A DNA stretch of 64,000 bases from Laguncularia racemosa (taxonomy: Eukaryota; Streptophyta; Magnoliopsida; Myrtales; Combretaceae), in assembly GCA_037954665.1 (NCBI GenBank), contig JBBMOL010000072.1:3188340-3252339 (forward strand), in the 5' to 3' direction. Shown here in pieces: positions 1 to 11,729 of this stretch. Both the position numbers and the translations under genes were made by a program. Numbering within the stretch: position 1 is the first letter of the stretch; each line of letters begins with the position of its first letter. The notes below the pieces were generated by a model. It had not been told where the DNA came from and did no database searches. It saw only the letters and a program-made list of their open reading frames with translations.

Positions 1-274
1 TAGAGTTGGTGCTGTATTTCAACCAATGTAGGCTGGACATGTTGGACTGGCAGTAGCAAATTGTATCAATGAAAGAGTATATTGCTCGGTTTGGGCATAG
101 ATCTTTTTCCAGAAGACGACCAGTATTGAGCAACGGAACCAAACGAGGTATGACGCAAAAGATAAGACAAATGTTGGCAATGAAGGCCAATCTATAAATT
201 CGACAATGAAGGCCGAAAGAAAAAAAATTTTTTGGTTTTTTCTAGAATTTCTAAACCCTAGGGCTCTGATACCA
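1..274 (-). mobile_element. Copia element E: 5' leader, continues left of the window
   Basis: The segment lies inside an LTR (275-465) and ends at 262-274 in the complement of a primer-binding site. On the minus strand this reads TGGTATCAGAGCC, which pairs with the 3' end of initiator tRNA-Met as in most plant copia elements. No open frame is recognisable in these 261 bases; they are probably untranslated leader. The coding part would lie to the left of the window. Confidence 0.65.
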
Positions 275-465
275 AGTCATCAATCGTGAAGAGTAAAAAT
301 TCTCTTTTACTTTCTTACTTTTTCATTATACATAAAAGGTATATATATATAAAGTACAAGGTTAGAAGAATAGGAAAACATATCATATTCTAATTATCTG
401 ATTTCTATATTAAAATACTTTCTAAATAAAAAACTTTCCTAAATTAATGCTGTAATCTTCTAACA
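275..465 (-). repeat. Copia E 5' LTR (minus orientation)
   Basis: The LTR is bounded by the primer-binding site at 274 and by the terminal TAACA at 465, which is TGTTA on the minus strand and starts the LTR correctly. The inner end reads AGTCATC instead of TGTCATC, so one terminal base is probably mutated. It is AT-rich. The partner LTR is outside the window, so the borders are inferred. Confidence 0.55.
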
Positions 466-552
466 TAACTATGCATTTTTTGGGGTGACGTCTTGCATTT
501 CCAGTGGTGTAGTGCATAGCTAAAGTTGTATGGGGGGATGAGGGCTTAATTG

Positions 553-1306
553 CAGTATTATCCAATGGTCGTGGGTTTTTCTTGTTCAAATTTGAAGACA
601 AGGTCTCCCTCCTTAAGGTCCTAAGGCAACCTTGACTTTTTTCGCAAAAAAGCAATTAGTGTTGGAAAAATGGAGAATTGGCATGACCTTATCATGAATA
701 CAACCAAGGAAAATGCCAATATGGGTGAGGCTTTGGGGTGTGTCAATAAAATTCCTCCACAATGAAGGAGTTGGGTATGCTGTTAGTGCTTTAGGAAAAC
801 CTTTGCAGGTGGATATTGTTATGGCCACTAACACACGAATGCATTATGTTCAAGCTTCGGTGGAGATGGAGGCGGATGGTGAGTTTCTATATGAGTTTAA
901 TGTAGAGTGTGCAGATGGTTCAGTTTATTGGGAGACTGTAGGGTACCAAATACTTCCTCCTAGATGTATTAAGTGTAGGGTTTTTGGTCACAGTGATTCC
1001 AAGTGCTTATATCAACAAAAAGAGGAGGGAAGCGCAGAGGTCCCACAGCCTGATGCCCTCAACAGTTCTGAGCTTGGGCACCAGGAAATTAATGGGTTGA
1101 AAGCCGTAGAGCCAAGGCCAAAGAACCAAGACAGTGCTTTTCCAGAAAGTATGCCTCTTAATTCAAATAAAGGCATCATTATTAAGGAAGTGGAACAAAA
1201 AGCACTTGTCATTAACACTGTAGTTACTCTTGGTAAGGGCAAAGTGAAAGCTGTGCAGATGGCTGTGGATTCTAGTAGCTCAGTCTTTACGGCCTCTAGA
1301 GAATAG
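553..1306 (+). pseudogene. LINE L1 ORF1 (DUF4283-like / CCHC RNA-binding protein), broken
   Basis: A frame around 590-700 reads FFAKKQLVLEKWRIGM. The open frame at 713-1306 continues with IWVRLWGVSIKFLHNEGVGY, the typical plant LINE ORF1 fold. It is followed by a CCHC zinc knuckle, CIKCRVFGHSDSKC, at 965-1006. The product would bind the element RNA. The N-terminal part is disrupted by frameshifts. A further lysine-rich stretch at 1350-1610 (KKKKKSRKKRALEEKKK) is probably the basic C-terminal tail of ORF1 after a frameshift. Confidence 0.72.
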
Positions 1307-1664
1307 CAAAAGTACATTTGGTTTTTCTAAAGCATCTTATGATACTCAAGTGTTTTACAAGGAATCTAGAGTCTTGCGTGACAGGTCAGGAAGTGGTGAT
1401 GACAAGACCAGTTCGGTTGTCTCTTATTTCTTAACTCCTTTGGTGGCTGAAGAAACACCTCTTCAGTTTGCAGAATCCGCAGAAGTGGCGATTGACAGCC
1501 CTATCTCTTCCTTAAACCCACAAACTCAAGATGGTTTGAGCAATGCTGAAAAGAAGAAGAAAAAGTCAAGAAAGAAAAGGGCTCTAGAGGAAAAAAAAAA
1601 AAGAAATTAGATGAAGAAGAAGAAGAGAGAGAAAGTGAGCTGGCTGGGGGCACTTCTTTAGCTT

Positions 1665-2161
1665 CACCATCTTTTTAAAGTTAGCGAGTGCTGGTTCTTT
1701 CCTTTTTGTCCATATTATGAAGTTTGCTTCTTGGAAGTTAAGGGGCTTAAATGACCCAAAGAAATGTAAAGAGATTCAGAGCTTTTGTAGGGAGCAAAAA
1801 ATTTCCTTATTGAGAATTTTCAAAACAAAAGTGAAGCCTCAGAATACCCAGAAATTTTGCAACTGTCGTTTACCGGATTGGGGTCTAGAAACCCACCCAA
1901 GTGGCAGAATACCCAGAAAATTTTGCAACCGTCGCTCACCATCCTTTTAAAGTTACTGTGTGCTGGTTTTTCCTTTTTGTCCATATTATGAAGTTAAGAG
2001 GCTTAAATGACCCAAAGAAATGTAAAGAGATTCAGAGCTTTTGTAGGGAGCACAAAATTTCCTTGTTGAGAATTTTCAAAACAAAGTGAAGCCTCAGAAT
2101 ACCCAGAAAATTTGCAACTGTCGTTTACCAGATTGGAGTCTAGAAACCCACCCAAGTGGCA
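1665..2161 (+). repeat. Tandem duplication of the ORF2 start in LINE L1
   Basis: The segments from about 1665-1905 and 1937-2161 are near-copies with a 272-bp period. Both carry CACCATC.TTTTAAAG, the start region of ORF2, AAATGTAAAGAGATTCAGAG, and the run into CCCACCCAAGTGGCAG. The linking 30 bp (1907-1936) is a third partial copy of the AATACCCAGAAA.TTTGCAA module. The second copy lacks the TTTGCTTCTTGGAAG stretch after the ATG. Confidence 0.9.
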
Positions 2162-3793
2162 GGATATGAGTAGACTAGAATCCAAGGTTATAGGATGTGA
2201 AAATTCTGGTATCAACAAACCAGGCGATCTATTGCTTTTGTAAGACATTGGATGGAAATTTCTCTTGTTTGGTATCCTTCATTTACGGGACAAATAATGA
2301 ATACGTGGGAAAGCTGCTTTGGCTGAATTATTGAGAATTAAAGGTTCCATTCCAGAGCCTTGGATTATAATAGGGGATTTTAATTGGTGTAGAAGTCTTG
2401 AGGATAAAGTGGTAGGTAATTTTATTTTTTCAAAAGTTATGGAAGACTTTAATGAGCTATGTTTTGTGGCCAAGATGGAGGATGCACAGACCTTAGGCAT
2501 TTCCCATACCTGGACAAACAGCTACCAAGCAAATTTGATTTTTAAGCATCATGATTAGCCTTAGTAAACCAGGCCTGACTTATTAATTTTCCAGACTCAG
2601 AGGTACAAGTACCCAGGCCCAATTTATCAGATCATTGCCCTGGTGATTTATGCAAATTTGGTGTATGCTGCTCGCAAGCCATTTTTCAAGTTTTTTAATT
2701 GCTGGATGAAACATCCAGAATTCAAGAATATGATGCAACAGGTTTGGAATAGACGTGGAGGGCACAGAGTGTTCAAACTCAAAATGTTGAAGAAAGAGCT
2801 TAGGAAGCTAAACTGTAGCTTTTTCTCTGATATTCAGCAAAGAGTTCGTGATGCAAAAGTAGTCCTTAGTGATTGCCAAGAATTCAACCGCCAAAATCCT
2901 AATGTGGAAGAAGAAGAAGAAGAAGAAGAAAGAAAGAAAGAAAAAAGAAAAAGCAGTATTTATAATGAGTTTTATTTGCTAAGTGTGGTGGAGGAATAAA
3001 AAGCAGCATTTATAATGAGTTTTATTTGTTAAGTGTGGCGGAGGAATCTTTCTTGAAGCAAAAATTGAGGGTTAAGCCTGGAGATCACAACACGAACTTT
3101 TTCTTCCGCTCATTAAAGCAAAAGTATCACAAGGATGCCATTCATTCTCTATGTGATAGTGCTGGTCAGCAGGTTTCTTCCTAGGCTGAAATAAAAGCTC
3201 TAGCAGTGAGTCATTTTGACAATCTGTTACAAGAGCCAAGATTGCCTTCCCACTTATTTCATAGGGTTGAAGTGTTGGTTGCCGAGATGGTTAAAAGAAT
3301 AGATTGGGATGCTTTAATCAAACCAGTTTCAGATGAAGAAATTAAAACGACTGTTTATTTGATGGTTCAAGATAAAACCCTGGGACTGAATGGCTATAAT
3401 GTAAACTTTTTCCGGAGTACTTGGGATATTTTAGGCAAGGATTTTTGCGTGGCTGTTAAAGATTTTTTGCATCTGATTCTTTGCTAAAGTCCATAAATTC
3501 AACAGCGATTTCTTTTGTGTCCAATACTGAAAATCCAACAAATCTATCAAATTTCTGCCCCATATCTTGCTACAATACTATTTATAAGTGTTTATTAAAG
3601 ATCCTTGCGGAAAGACTTAAGTTGCTTCTTCCATATCCAGTGGGAATGGAACAAATGGCCTTCATTAAAGATCAAAGAATTGTGGACAATGTTTGTGGCC
3701 CAACACCTTCTATTTGGGTATCAGAAAAACAATCCAGGAGCTAGATGTTCTATAAAAGTAGATATAATGAAGGCCTATGATCAACTGCGCTAG
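1717..3793 (+). pseudogene. LINE L1 ORF2 (endonuclease + reverse transcriptase), broken and cut off
   Basis: The endonuclease start MKFASWKLRGLNDPKKCKEI is the usual plant LINE ORF2 opening. A second copy begins near 1988 because of a tandem duplication. At 2319-2558 the motif IIGDFNWCRSLEDKVVGN is the endonuclease GDFN. At 3206-3487 and 3481-3793 come the RT fingers (LGLNGYNVNFFRSTWDILGK, then NTIYKCLLKILAERLK) and the start of motif A. The catalytic FADD region and everything after it are missing here. At least three frame changes and several stops are present. Confidence 0.78.
2951..3047 (+). repeat. 50-bp tandem duplication inside LINE L1 ORF2
   Basis: The segments at 2951-2997 and 3001-3047 are copies (period 50) of a block starting AAGCAG.ATTTATAATGAG and ending GAGGAAT, with three or four differences. 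The first copy follows a GAA-rich tract (2906-2940) and ends in a TAA stop. Confidence 0.9.
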
Positions 3794-4277
3794 TGTGAAA
3801 CGACTAGGAGTAGCACCACAAAGATCTAAGTGTACCTAAAGTAGCTTCTAGAACAATTGAGAAGCAGCTCGCCAAATCTGGCACTTCTCTCCAACAGCTT
3901 GCTTGCTCGACCAAGAATAGAGCAAGCTATCTTCTTTCTTTATTTTCTGAGTAACTTCTTTTTTCTCTCTGTAACTAACTTCCATTTGCCCTCTCATACT
4001 ATTTGTATCCTTCCCATATAAGTCCCCAGCTTACAATTACAAAAATACCCCCTAAAACCCACTGAACTACTAGACACAACACCATGCTACAACACTACAG
4101 TACTGCAACACTACAACACCTACAGTACAATAACATACAACACACACTGCAGGGCAACAACCAAACATACAACACAGCAAAATAACATACTGCACAACAC
4201 AACAACACACACTTCATAGCTACATACATCTCCTATAAACCCTCAACAAGGGTTTATATTCTTTAGGATATGTTGCA
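3794..4277 (-). repeat. Gypsy G1 3' LTR
   Basis: The LTR begins TGTGAAACG on the plus strand and ends GTTGCA at 4277, giving TG..CA termini. It is bordered on its right by the complement of a polypurine tract: the C-run at 4283-4290 reads GGGGGGGGAGTAT on the element strand. It includes a CAACAC-rich stretch (4075-4210). No second copy was found in the window. Confidence 0.75.
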
Positions 4278-5972
4278 ATACTCCCCCCCCAGAGAGTGTT
4301 CTTATCCTCAAGGACAAAATCTGGAAATAAAAGCACCATCTCATCTGTATCAACCCAAGAATCCTCATCAGAAGAACGTCCTTTCCAACAAAAAAGAACT
4401 TGAGGAACTTTAAAATTATCACAAACTACATAACAACGGCCCAAAACCTGATAGAGATAACGAACAAAAGAAACCTCATCACTAGAAATATTCGAAGGGA
4501 AATCTTGCATAAGAGGAAAGGAACAATAAGATCTCTTGAGGAGAGACACATGCAACACCAGATGCAAACAACAATTCAGAGGTAATCTCAACTTGTAAGT
4601 GACTATGCACACTCAAGCCACGATTTGAAAAGGCCCATAAAATCGTGGCTAAAGCTTTGTAACAAATTTGAGAGCCACCTTAGAAGAAGAAGGATGAAAA
4701 CACAAGAAAACCCAATCACCCACTTGGTACTCCACATCCCGGCAATGCCTATTAGCATTGGCAGTCATTTGAAGTTGAGTTTTTTCTAGATTAGCACATA
4801 ATTTCAATAAAATATCATCCCGAGAATGAAGGGCAGCTCTTACAAAAGAATTAGCAACTTAAATTGGCAAAATATGTAGGTAAAGATAGAGGAGAACGGT
4901 CATACACAACCTCAAATGATGTCATACCAGCAGAGGAATGGTACAAAGTGTTGTAACAGTATTTCGGCCAAGAAATCCAAATAGCCCAAGTATTGGGACA
5001 TTCACAAGCAAAACAACAAAGACAACACTCAAGACTTCGATTGAGATTTTCAGTTTGACTATCGGTTTCCAAATGATAAGCCGTACTAAAATGCAATTTG
5101 GTGCCTTGAAAAATAAACAATTGTTGTCAAAAATTACTCACAAAAAATGGATCTCAATCGCTTACAACAGTACGAGAAAACCTATGTAGTCGAACAACTT
5201 CTTTTACAAAGACTTGAGCAATAGACCAAGCTGTATAAGAATGTTTGATGAGTGTAAAATAAGCATAATTTGAGAACCAATCAACCACAACAAGGATAAC
5301 TTCAAAGCCTTTAGACTTAGGAAGCCCGGTGATGAAATCTATAGAGATATCCTCCCATATGGCTTGAGGAATAGGGAGTGGAGTAAGAAGACCAGCTGGA
5401 GATAAATGTTGTACCTTCTGATGTTGACAAATAGCACAAGTAGCCACAAAATGAGAGACATCCTTCCTCATACTAAACCAAAACAAATGAGATGCCAATC
5501 GCCTATAGGTCCGAGCATAACCCGCATGACCTACAACCGAGGAAGAATGAAATTCATGCAAAAACAAAGGCACCCACTTAGAATAAGCTGGAATGACCAA
5601 AAGATCACTGTAATAAAAAGTATTGTTGCATAAATTAAAACCCAGTCCAACATCCTTTCCATCACGCAACAACTGCGTTTTGGTGGCCAACAACTCATCA
5701 ACAACAACATCCTTGCGTATCTCATCAATATCAGTCCAAATTGGACCCAAAACCGTTGCTAAGTCCAGCTCCTCAAACTCCCTAGAGAGGGCCTCAGCAG
5801 CACTATTCAATGAACTACTCTTGTAATGAATATCGAAGTCATAACCAAGTAATTTAGCCAATCAATGCTGTTGATTTGGAGTGGTAATCCATTGAGTTAA
5901 AAGATGTTTGAGGCTCTTTTAATTCGTAACAACTATCAAATGATGAGCCAACAAATATGAGCACCAATGATC
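4220..5972 (-). pseudogene. Gypsy G1 RNase H end, integrase and chromodomain-like C-terminus
   Basis: The segment 5861-5154 reads AKLLGYDFDIHYKSSSLNSA (RNase H end), then the zinc-binding HAGYARTYRRLASHLFWFSM with CAICQHQK, then the integrase core DISIDFITGLPKSKGFEVIL. A further open piece, 5120-4851 (GTKLHFSTAYHLETDSQTEN), continues the core. The segment 4612-4281 ends with a chromodomain-like block, VPQVLFCWKGRSSDEDSWVD. In chromoviruses this module steers integration to marked chromatin. The last codons run into the 3' LTR. Frames are interrupted by stops near 5153 and 4850-4620 and by a stop in the RNase H part at about 5920. Confidence 0.82.
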
Positions 5973-5977
5973 TATGG

Positions 5978-6165
5978 TGTAATAGAGAACTTTCTCACAC
6001 ACTTATTTTATTAATCATAGAATGAAAACTTTATATACAATTACAGTGTAGCTAAAAAAAGAAATAAAATCAATTCTAATTAAGTTAGTATCCTAATTTA
6101 TTCCTATAATTTTACTATCTAATATAGGAAAGACAATTATACATTAATTTACAGATCTTATAACA
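5978..6165 (-). repeat. Copia A 3' LTR
   Basis: Termini are TGTAATAGAG and ATAACA. It is a near-copy of 10919-11104 and is flanked by target duplication TATGG on the outside and by the polypurine tract on the inside. Confidence 0.93.
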
Positions 6166-6172
6166 CTCCCCC

Positions 6173-9100
6173 TCAAGCTGAAGCATAGATATCAATCATG
6201 CCCAACTTGTTACGAAAGTAATTAACACGAGTTCCATTTAAGGCCTTTGTAAATAAATCAGCTAATTGTTCTCCAGTCTTTACGTGTCCAGTACAAATTA
6301 AGTGTTCTCGAATCTTTTCCCGGATAAAATGACAATCAACCTCAATATGTTTGGTCCTCTCATGATACACCGGATTTGAGACAATGTGAAGAGCAGCTTG
6401 ATTATCACACCATAACTTTGCTAGCATAGGATACTTTAATTTGACTTCGATCAAGAGATGGTGTATCCACATGATTTCACATGTAGATTGTGCCATAGCT
6501 CTGTACTCTGATTCTGCACTAGATCGAGACACAATATCTTGCTTCTTACTCTTCCATGATACTAAGTTTCCTCCAACAAATACACTGTAGCCAGTAGTGG
6601 ACCTCCTATCAGTTTTTGATCCAGCCCAATCGGCATCTGCAAAACACTCAATGCTAGTATGTCCATGATTGCTATACAATATACCAAGACCAGGTGCTCC
6701 TTTTAAGTAACACAAAATATGCTGCAAGGCTTGCCAATGTTTAACGGTAAGTGCAGACATGAATTGACTAACAATACTTACTGGAAAAGCAATGTCAAGT
6801 CGAGTCATCACAGTGAGATAATTTAATTTTCCCACTAGCCTCCTATATTTTTCTGGATCATCAAATGGATCACACTCATCTTTTGTCAAATATACATTAG
6901 GAATCATTGGAGTACTGCAAGGTTTTGCTGCCAATTTTCTTGTTTCTATAAGCAAGTCAAGGACATACTTTCTCTGAGATAGAAAGATACCCTTCTTGCT
7001 TCTTGTTACTCCTACTCCCAAGAAATACTTCAACCGGCCCAAGTCTTTCGTGTGAAATTTCGAATGCAAAAAAGATTTCAGAGAAGAAATCCTCGTATTA
7101 TCACTACCTATAATAACAATGTCATCAACATACACGACTAGGAGGATACTACCATTTGTTGAGTGTCTGTAAAAAACTGAATGATCACATTTACTCTTTT
7201 GTAACCCAAATTCTTGAACTACCTCACTAAATTTGCCAAACCAGGCATGGGGACTCTGCTTCAACCCATACAAAGATTTTTTTAAACGACAGACCTTCCC
7301 ATACTCCCCCTGAGCAAGAAAACCGGGTGGTTGCTCTACATATACTTCTTCTTCGAGATCTCCATGCAAAAAGGCATTCTTGATATCTAATTGGTGCAGA
7401 GGCTAATTTTGAGAGGTAGCCATAGAAATAAATAAACGAACAGAAGTAAGCTTGGCAACTGGAGAAAAAGTATCAAAGTAATCCACTCCATATGTCTGTG
7501 CATAACCTTTAGCCACCAATCTGGCTTTAAGCCGAGTTACTGAACCGTTTGCATTACATTTAACTGCAAACACCCACTTACACCCCACAACCTTCTTGCC
7601 TTTAGGCAAATCCACTAGTTCCCACGTATTATTATCATCAAGGGCATTTATCTCCTCAACCATAGCATCATACCACCCGGAATGAGATAGAGCCTCTTTC
7701 ACTGTCTTAGGGATCGAGACAGAGTCTAGCGAAGTAATCAATGATCTAGATGAAGGAGATAAGTGATCATAGGAAACAAAATTAGCAATGGAATAATCAG
7801 GTTTGGAAAGGGTGCATTGGTGTGTACCTTTACAAATCGCAATAGGTTGATCAAGGTCATTTGGTGGAGGATCAAATGATGAAGGAGCTGGTGTAGGACA
7901 TGTATCATTAGCCTCTCGCCTTCTGGAATAGACCTGAATAATTGGTGATCTTGCTGGAACCGATTGCTCAACAAAAGATGTTTCAATATGAGATTGCTCA
8001 GCTAGAGGTTCAACTTCTACTTGCTTACTTGGTGATTTGTAAATCAACCATTCTTCTTCCTCCCCCTGACTTGGATGCGTAGTTGGTGGAGGAAAAAATG
8101 GAGTCGTCTCTGAAAAGATCACATCAGTTGAGACCACATATCTGTTAAGCTCTGGAGAAAAACACCGATAACCTTTTTGAAGGCAAAAATAGCCTAGAAA
8201 TACACACTTCAATGCTTTAGGGTCCAATTTAGTAATATGAGGTTGCACATCTCGAACATAACATGTGCTACCAAACACCCTTGGCTCAATTGAAAACAAT
8301 GCCTTGTTAGGATACAAAACGTTATAGGGAATATCTCCACCAAGCACAGTTGAAAGCATCTGATTAATTAGGAAGTTTGCTGTAGAAACAGCATCAACCC
8401 AAAATTGCTTAGGGACTTTCATTTGGAACAGTAAAGCACGAGCCGTCTCAAGAAGATGCCTGTTCTTCCTCTCTGCCACCCCATTTTGTGCTGGTGTGTC
8501 AACACAAGAGGACTGATGAAGAATCCCTTGTTGAGTCATGTATTGCTGAAATGTTTCTGACATATATTCTTTAGCACTATCACTTCTCAATATATGTATG
8601 GAAGCATTGAACTGAGTCTTAATCTCAGCACAGAAAGCAGAAAAGTGAGAAAAAACTTCAGAACGGTTCTTCATAAAATAAATCCAGGTCATTCTAAAAA
8701 AATCATCTACAAAAGTAACAAAGTATCTGAACCCAGTTTTAGACAAAACTGGACATAGACCCCAAATATCTGAATGAACTAATACAAAAGCAGACTCAAC
8801 CCGTTTATTTATTCTAGGACTTAAAGTAACACGATGAAGTTTGGCAAAATGACATGTTTCACACTCCACTGAAGTTACATCATAAAACTAAGGGCACAAC
8901 TTCTTCAAAACAGGTAGAGAAGGATGTCCCCATCTACAGTGTGCTTCAAACGGAGTGACAATACTAGAGCATGCAACCGACTTAGATACCCCATCATCAA
9001 GAACGTAGAGTCCATTTGATACATGTCCTTTACCAATAATCTGCTTCTTCATAAGATCCCGAAAGAGACAATGGTCAGGGAAGAATGAGATACTGCAGTT

Positions 9101-10288
9101 TAAGTCTTTGGTCAATTTACTCACAGAAATCAAATTGAAGGTAAGACTAGGTAAACTCAAGACAGATGATAGGGTAATAGAGGAAGTAGCTTCAACGGTT
9201 CCAGACCCCTTAATGTTATAGTGTGAGCCATCAGCTATAGTTACAGAAGATGACGATTTTTGAGATTGAAAGCTAGAGAAGAGTTTCTGATTACCTGTCA
9301 TGTGATTTGTGGCACCAGAATCAATGACCCATTTGTCTAAGGAAGAAATAAGGCATTTCTTACCTGATTCAACAACAACTGCAACTGATGGAGATTCTTT
9401 AATTGACTCTTGATATTGGGAGAATTTAGCATACTCATCAGCTGAGATTGTAATAGTCCTCTCAGAAGGTGAGCTAGAAATCGTGGCTACCACTGTAGCA
9501 TTCTGAGTCCTTTGGTGGTTACGATTTTGTAATTTCTTACAGTATCGCTTTATATGTCCTAGTTCCTTACAATAATAGCAAACAATATCATTGTTATTTC
9601 CTCCTTTATTATTCTTTCTTCCAACATCATTCCCCCCTCCTCCTCTAGCAACAAAAACACTAGACTGCTGATTAGATGGAGTATTCTCTATGCGTAATAG
9701 CCGACTAAAAACTTCTTGGAGTGAGTTGACTTCTGCACTCGAAAGAATCTGAGACTTGACAGTTTCAAATTCAGAAGTTAGACCACTCAAGAAACTCATT
9801 ATTGCCGTTTGTTCTCTCTGAGTCTGTTGCACCTTAATATCAGTACTAAATGGCAAGAGCATGTTCAGTTCCTCATACGTCTTTTTGAATTCCATAAAAT
9901 ATGTTGTGAGAGACTTAGATTCTTTCTCAGCACGATAGAAGACCTTGCATACATCATACATTCTAGACACATTTCCTTTACTAGAATACAAGAACTCTAA
10001 ATACTCCATTAACTCCTTAACAAACTCACAATGATTAATCAAACCAACAACATCATGTTCAATAGAATTTATAATTTGTAAAAACAATTTAGCATCATCT
10101 CACAGCCAAGCTTTTCTAGTATCATTCTTTGGAGGATTCTCAGTCAAATGATCATTTTTTTCAACACTTCGAAGATAAAGCTTAACAGTTCTACTCCACT
10201 CCACATAATTAGTACCATTCAATTTATACTTCGTAATCTTAGACATAGTGGGCACCAGTTCACTTTTAATATCACTCATCTTAGGCAA
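6173..10288 (-). pseudogene. Copia A gag-pol polyprotein with three in-frame stops
   Basis: A single frame runs from M at 10288 to the stop near 6173 and is interrupted by only three stop codons, near 10100, 8885 and 7403. In order: gag (KYKLNGTNYVEWSRTVKLYL), CCHC knuckle CYYCKELGHIKRYC at about 9545-9590, protease WVIDSGATNHMTGN, GAG-pre-integrase and integrase (CETCHFAKLH, TPAQNGVAERKNRHLLE), RT (VVGCKWVFAVKCNANG, VYVDDIVIIG with the catalytic DD intact) and RNase H (ECFADADWAGSKTDRRSTTG). All the catalytic signatures I checked are present, so it was active until recently. Length is normal for a copia polyprotein (about 1,370 codons). Confidence 0.92.
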
Positions 10289-10918
10289 AAACCAATGTCA
10301 CAGCCTCCAAACAGAAAATCAAAATCAACCCAGCAACCGCAACCGCAACCGCAACCGCAAGCAACAGTACTCAAATTGTCTACCACAATAAAAACAGATC
10401 AATACTCAGATCCCAACCACCACGAAAACACCGGAAGAGACCAATACACCCAGATCTCAATCACCACGACACCACCAGAACAGATCAATACCCAGATCGC
10501 AACACCAGAACGTAAAAACTAACAAAAACGTTACGAGAAATACCTGGAAAAACGTTCCCGTTTCAGACCCAGATTCCAAACACCAAACCAACACCGGAAT
10601 GTGACTGGAGACGCTTGGACGACATCGGAGAAGAAGCCGAACCACCAACGGAGCAACCACGCGCCTTCACTCACCGGCGTGTGAGAGAGATACGAAGGAC
10701 AAGAGCGGCGCGTGAAGCCCACTTGCAAGGAACCCAACCGTCGGATTTTGAGGGTCGGCCAAGAAACACCAGGCGCACCTCCATAGGATGGTGGCGAGAT
10801 AAAATAGTCACTTAAACCAGTGACTCTGAAGAAAAAAAAACGTAAATTTTCCTTTTTTTTTGTAACAAATATTCAAAATTTTGAAAAATTAGAAAATGAG
10901 CCTAAGGCTCTAATACCA
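10289..10918 (-). other. Copia A 5' leader
   Basis: About 630 bp lie between the 5' LTR and the gag start. It holds a short hexanucleotide run (CAACCG-type, 10331-10360) and a primer-binding site. The plus-strand open frames here (10148-10522 and 10615-10815) are antisense to the leader and have no recognisable domain. Confidence 0.7.
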
Positions 10919-11104
10919 TGTAATAAAGAACTTTCTCACACTTATTTTATTAATCGTAGAATGAAGACTTTATATACAATTACAGTGTAGCTAAAAAAGG
11001 AAATAAAATCAATTTTAATTAAGTTAGTATCCTAATTTATTCTTATAATTTTACTCTCTAATATAGGAAAGACAATTATACATTAATTTGCAGATCTTAT
11101 AACA
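10919..11104 (-). repeat. Copia A 5' LTR
   Basis: Termini are TGTAATAAAG and ATAACA, with the primer-binding site directly adjacent at 10906-10918 and the target duplication TATGG at 11105-11109. Confidence 0.93.
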
Positions 11105-11546
11105 TATGGCAAGGACCAAAGCCATCAATTCCCTCTCATAAGTAGACTTTCCAAACGTTTTATCATATAGTGTCTTACTCTAATAAGCTATGAGATGTTG
11201 ATGTTGCTTTAAAATAGCCCCAAGACCATTACTCGAAGCATCACACTCTACTAGGAAGGGCTGAGAGAAGTCGAGCATAGCAAGAACTAGAGCATTAGTC
11301 AAGGCTTGTTGAAGTAATCGAAAAGCATCCGTTGTGACATCAAATGAAGAGAGAGTTCTTTTTCAATAATTGAGTAAGAGGTCCTGCAATCTTTCCATAA
11401 TCTTTGATGAAATTATGATAATACTCCAATAATCTAAGAAAACCACACAAGCCCTTCAACGACTTTAGAATCGGGCAATCCAAAGCAGCTTGTACCTTAG
11501 ATGGATCCTTACTACTCCATGAACCAATATCACATGAGGAAGATAT
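11105..11546 (-). pseudogene. Gypsy G1 RT thumb / RNase H fragment between the two copia elements
   Basis: Read on the minus strand it continues the RT as ...DPSKVQAALDCPILKSLK, then LLEYYHNFIKDYGKIAGPLT and QLLKKN, followed by a decayed RNase H. The left end carries the TATGG target duplication of copia A and the right end carries the GATAT target duplication of copia B, so it is the stretch of G1 left between the two insertions. Several stops are present. Confidence 0.8.
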
Positions 11547-11729
11547 TGTGGGAAAATATGGTTAATAAGTTTATTTTAAGAAAGTAGTGCTATAAATATT
11601 ATAATTATAGAATCAAACTAAATTATGAAATTTTGTTATTTTAGGAGATTTTGTTATCGTTGTTTCTAATTTGTATATAAATGATTTATTGTTAACCAAT
11701 AAAGATAACTCTTTTAGTATTTTACAATA
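11547..11729 (+). repeat. Copia B 5' LTR
   Basis: It begins TGTGGGAAAA and ends TTTACAATA directly before the primer-binding site. The end in TA rather than CA is supported by the GATAT target duplication that follows the same point in the other LTR. Confidence 0.88.

Larger units (their letters stand above)
466..3793 (+). mobile_element. LINE L1, 5' and central part (L1-type non-LTR retrotransposon)
   Basis: This is a plus-strand LINE with ORF1 remnants (about 550-1306 and 1350-1610) and an ORF2 starting near 1717 (endonuclease). ORF2 continues into reverse transcriptase and stops abruptly at 3793 within motif A (KVDIMKAYDQLR), where gypsy G1 begins. The 3' end of a LINE reappears at 19080-19226. 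The 5' limit is set by the copia E LTR and may not be the true LINE start. Frames are broken by several stops, indels and two internal duplications. Confidence 0.8.
5978..11104 (-). mobile_element. Copia element A, complete, nested in gypsy G1
   Basis: This is a full-length minus-strand Ty1/copia element of 5.1 kb. Its LTRs are at 5978-6165 and 10919-11104. The primer-binding site is at 10906-10918 (TGGTATTAGAGCC on the element strand), and the polypurine tract is at 6166-6180 (CAGCTTGAGGGGGAG). A perfect 5-bp target duplication, TATGG, occurs at 5973-5977 and 11105-11109. By eye the LTRs differ at about eight positions plus one 2-bp indel, so this is a fairly recent insertion. It splits the RNase H domain of G1. 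Confidence 0.95.

Noticed and set aside
10148..10815. Plus-strand open frames in the copia A leader
   Set aside because: They are antisense to the element leader, repetitive in proline/glutamine or arginine, with no recognisable domain.
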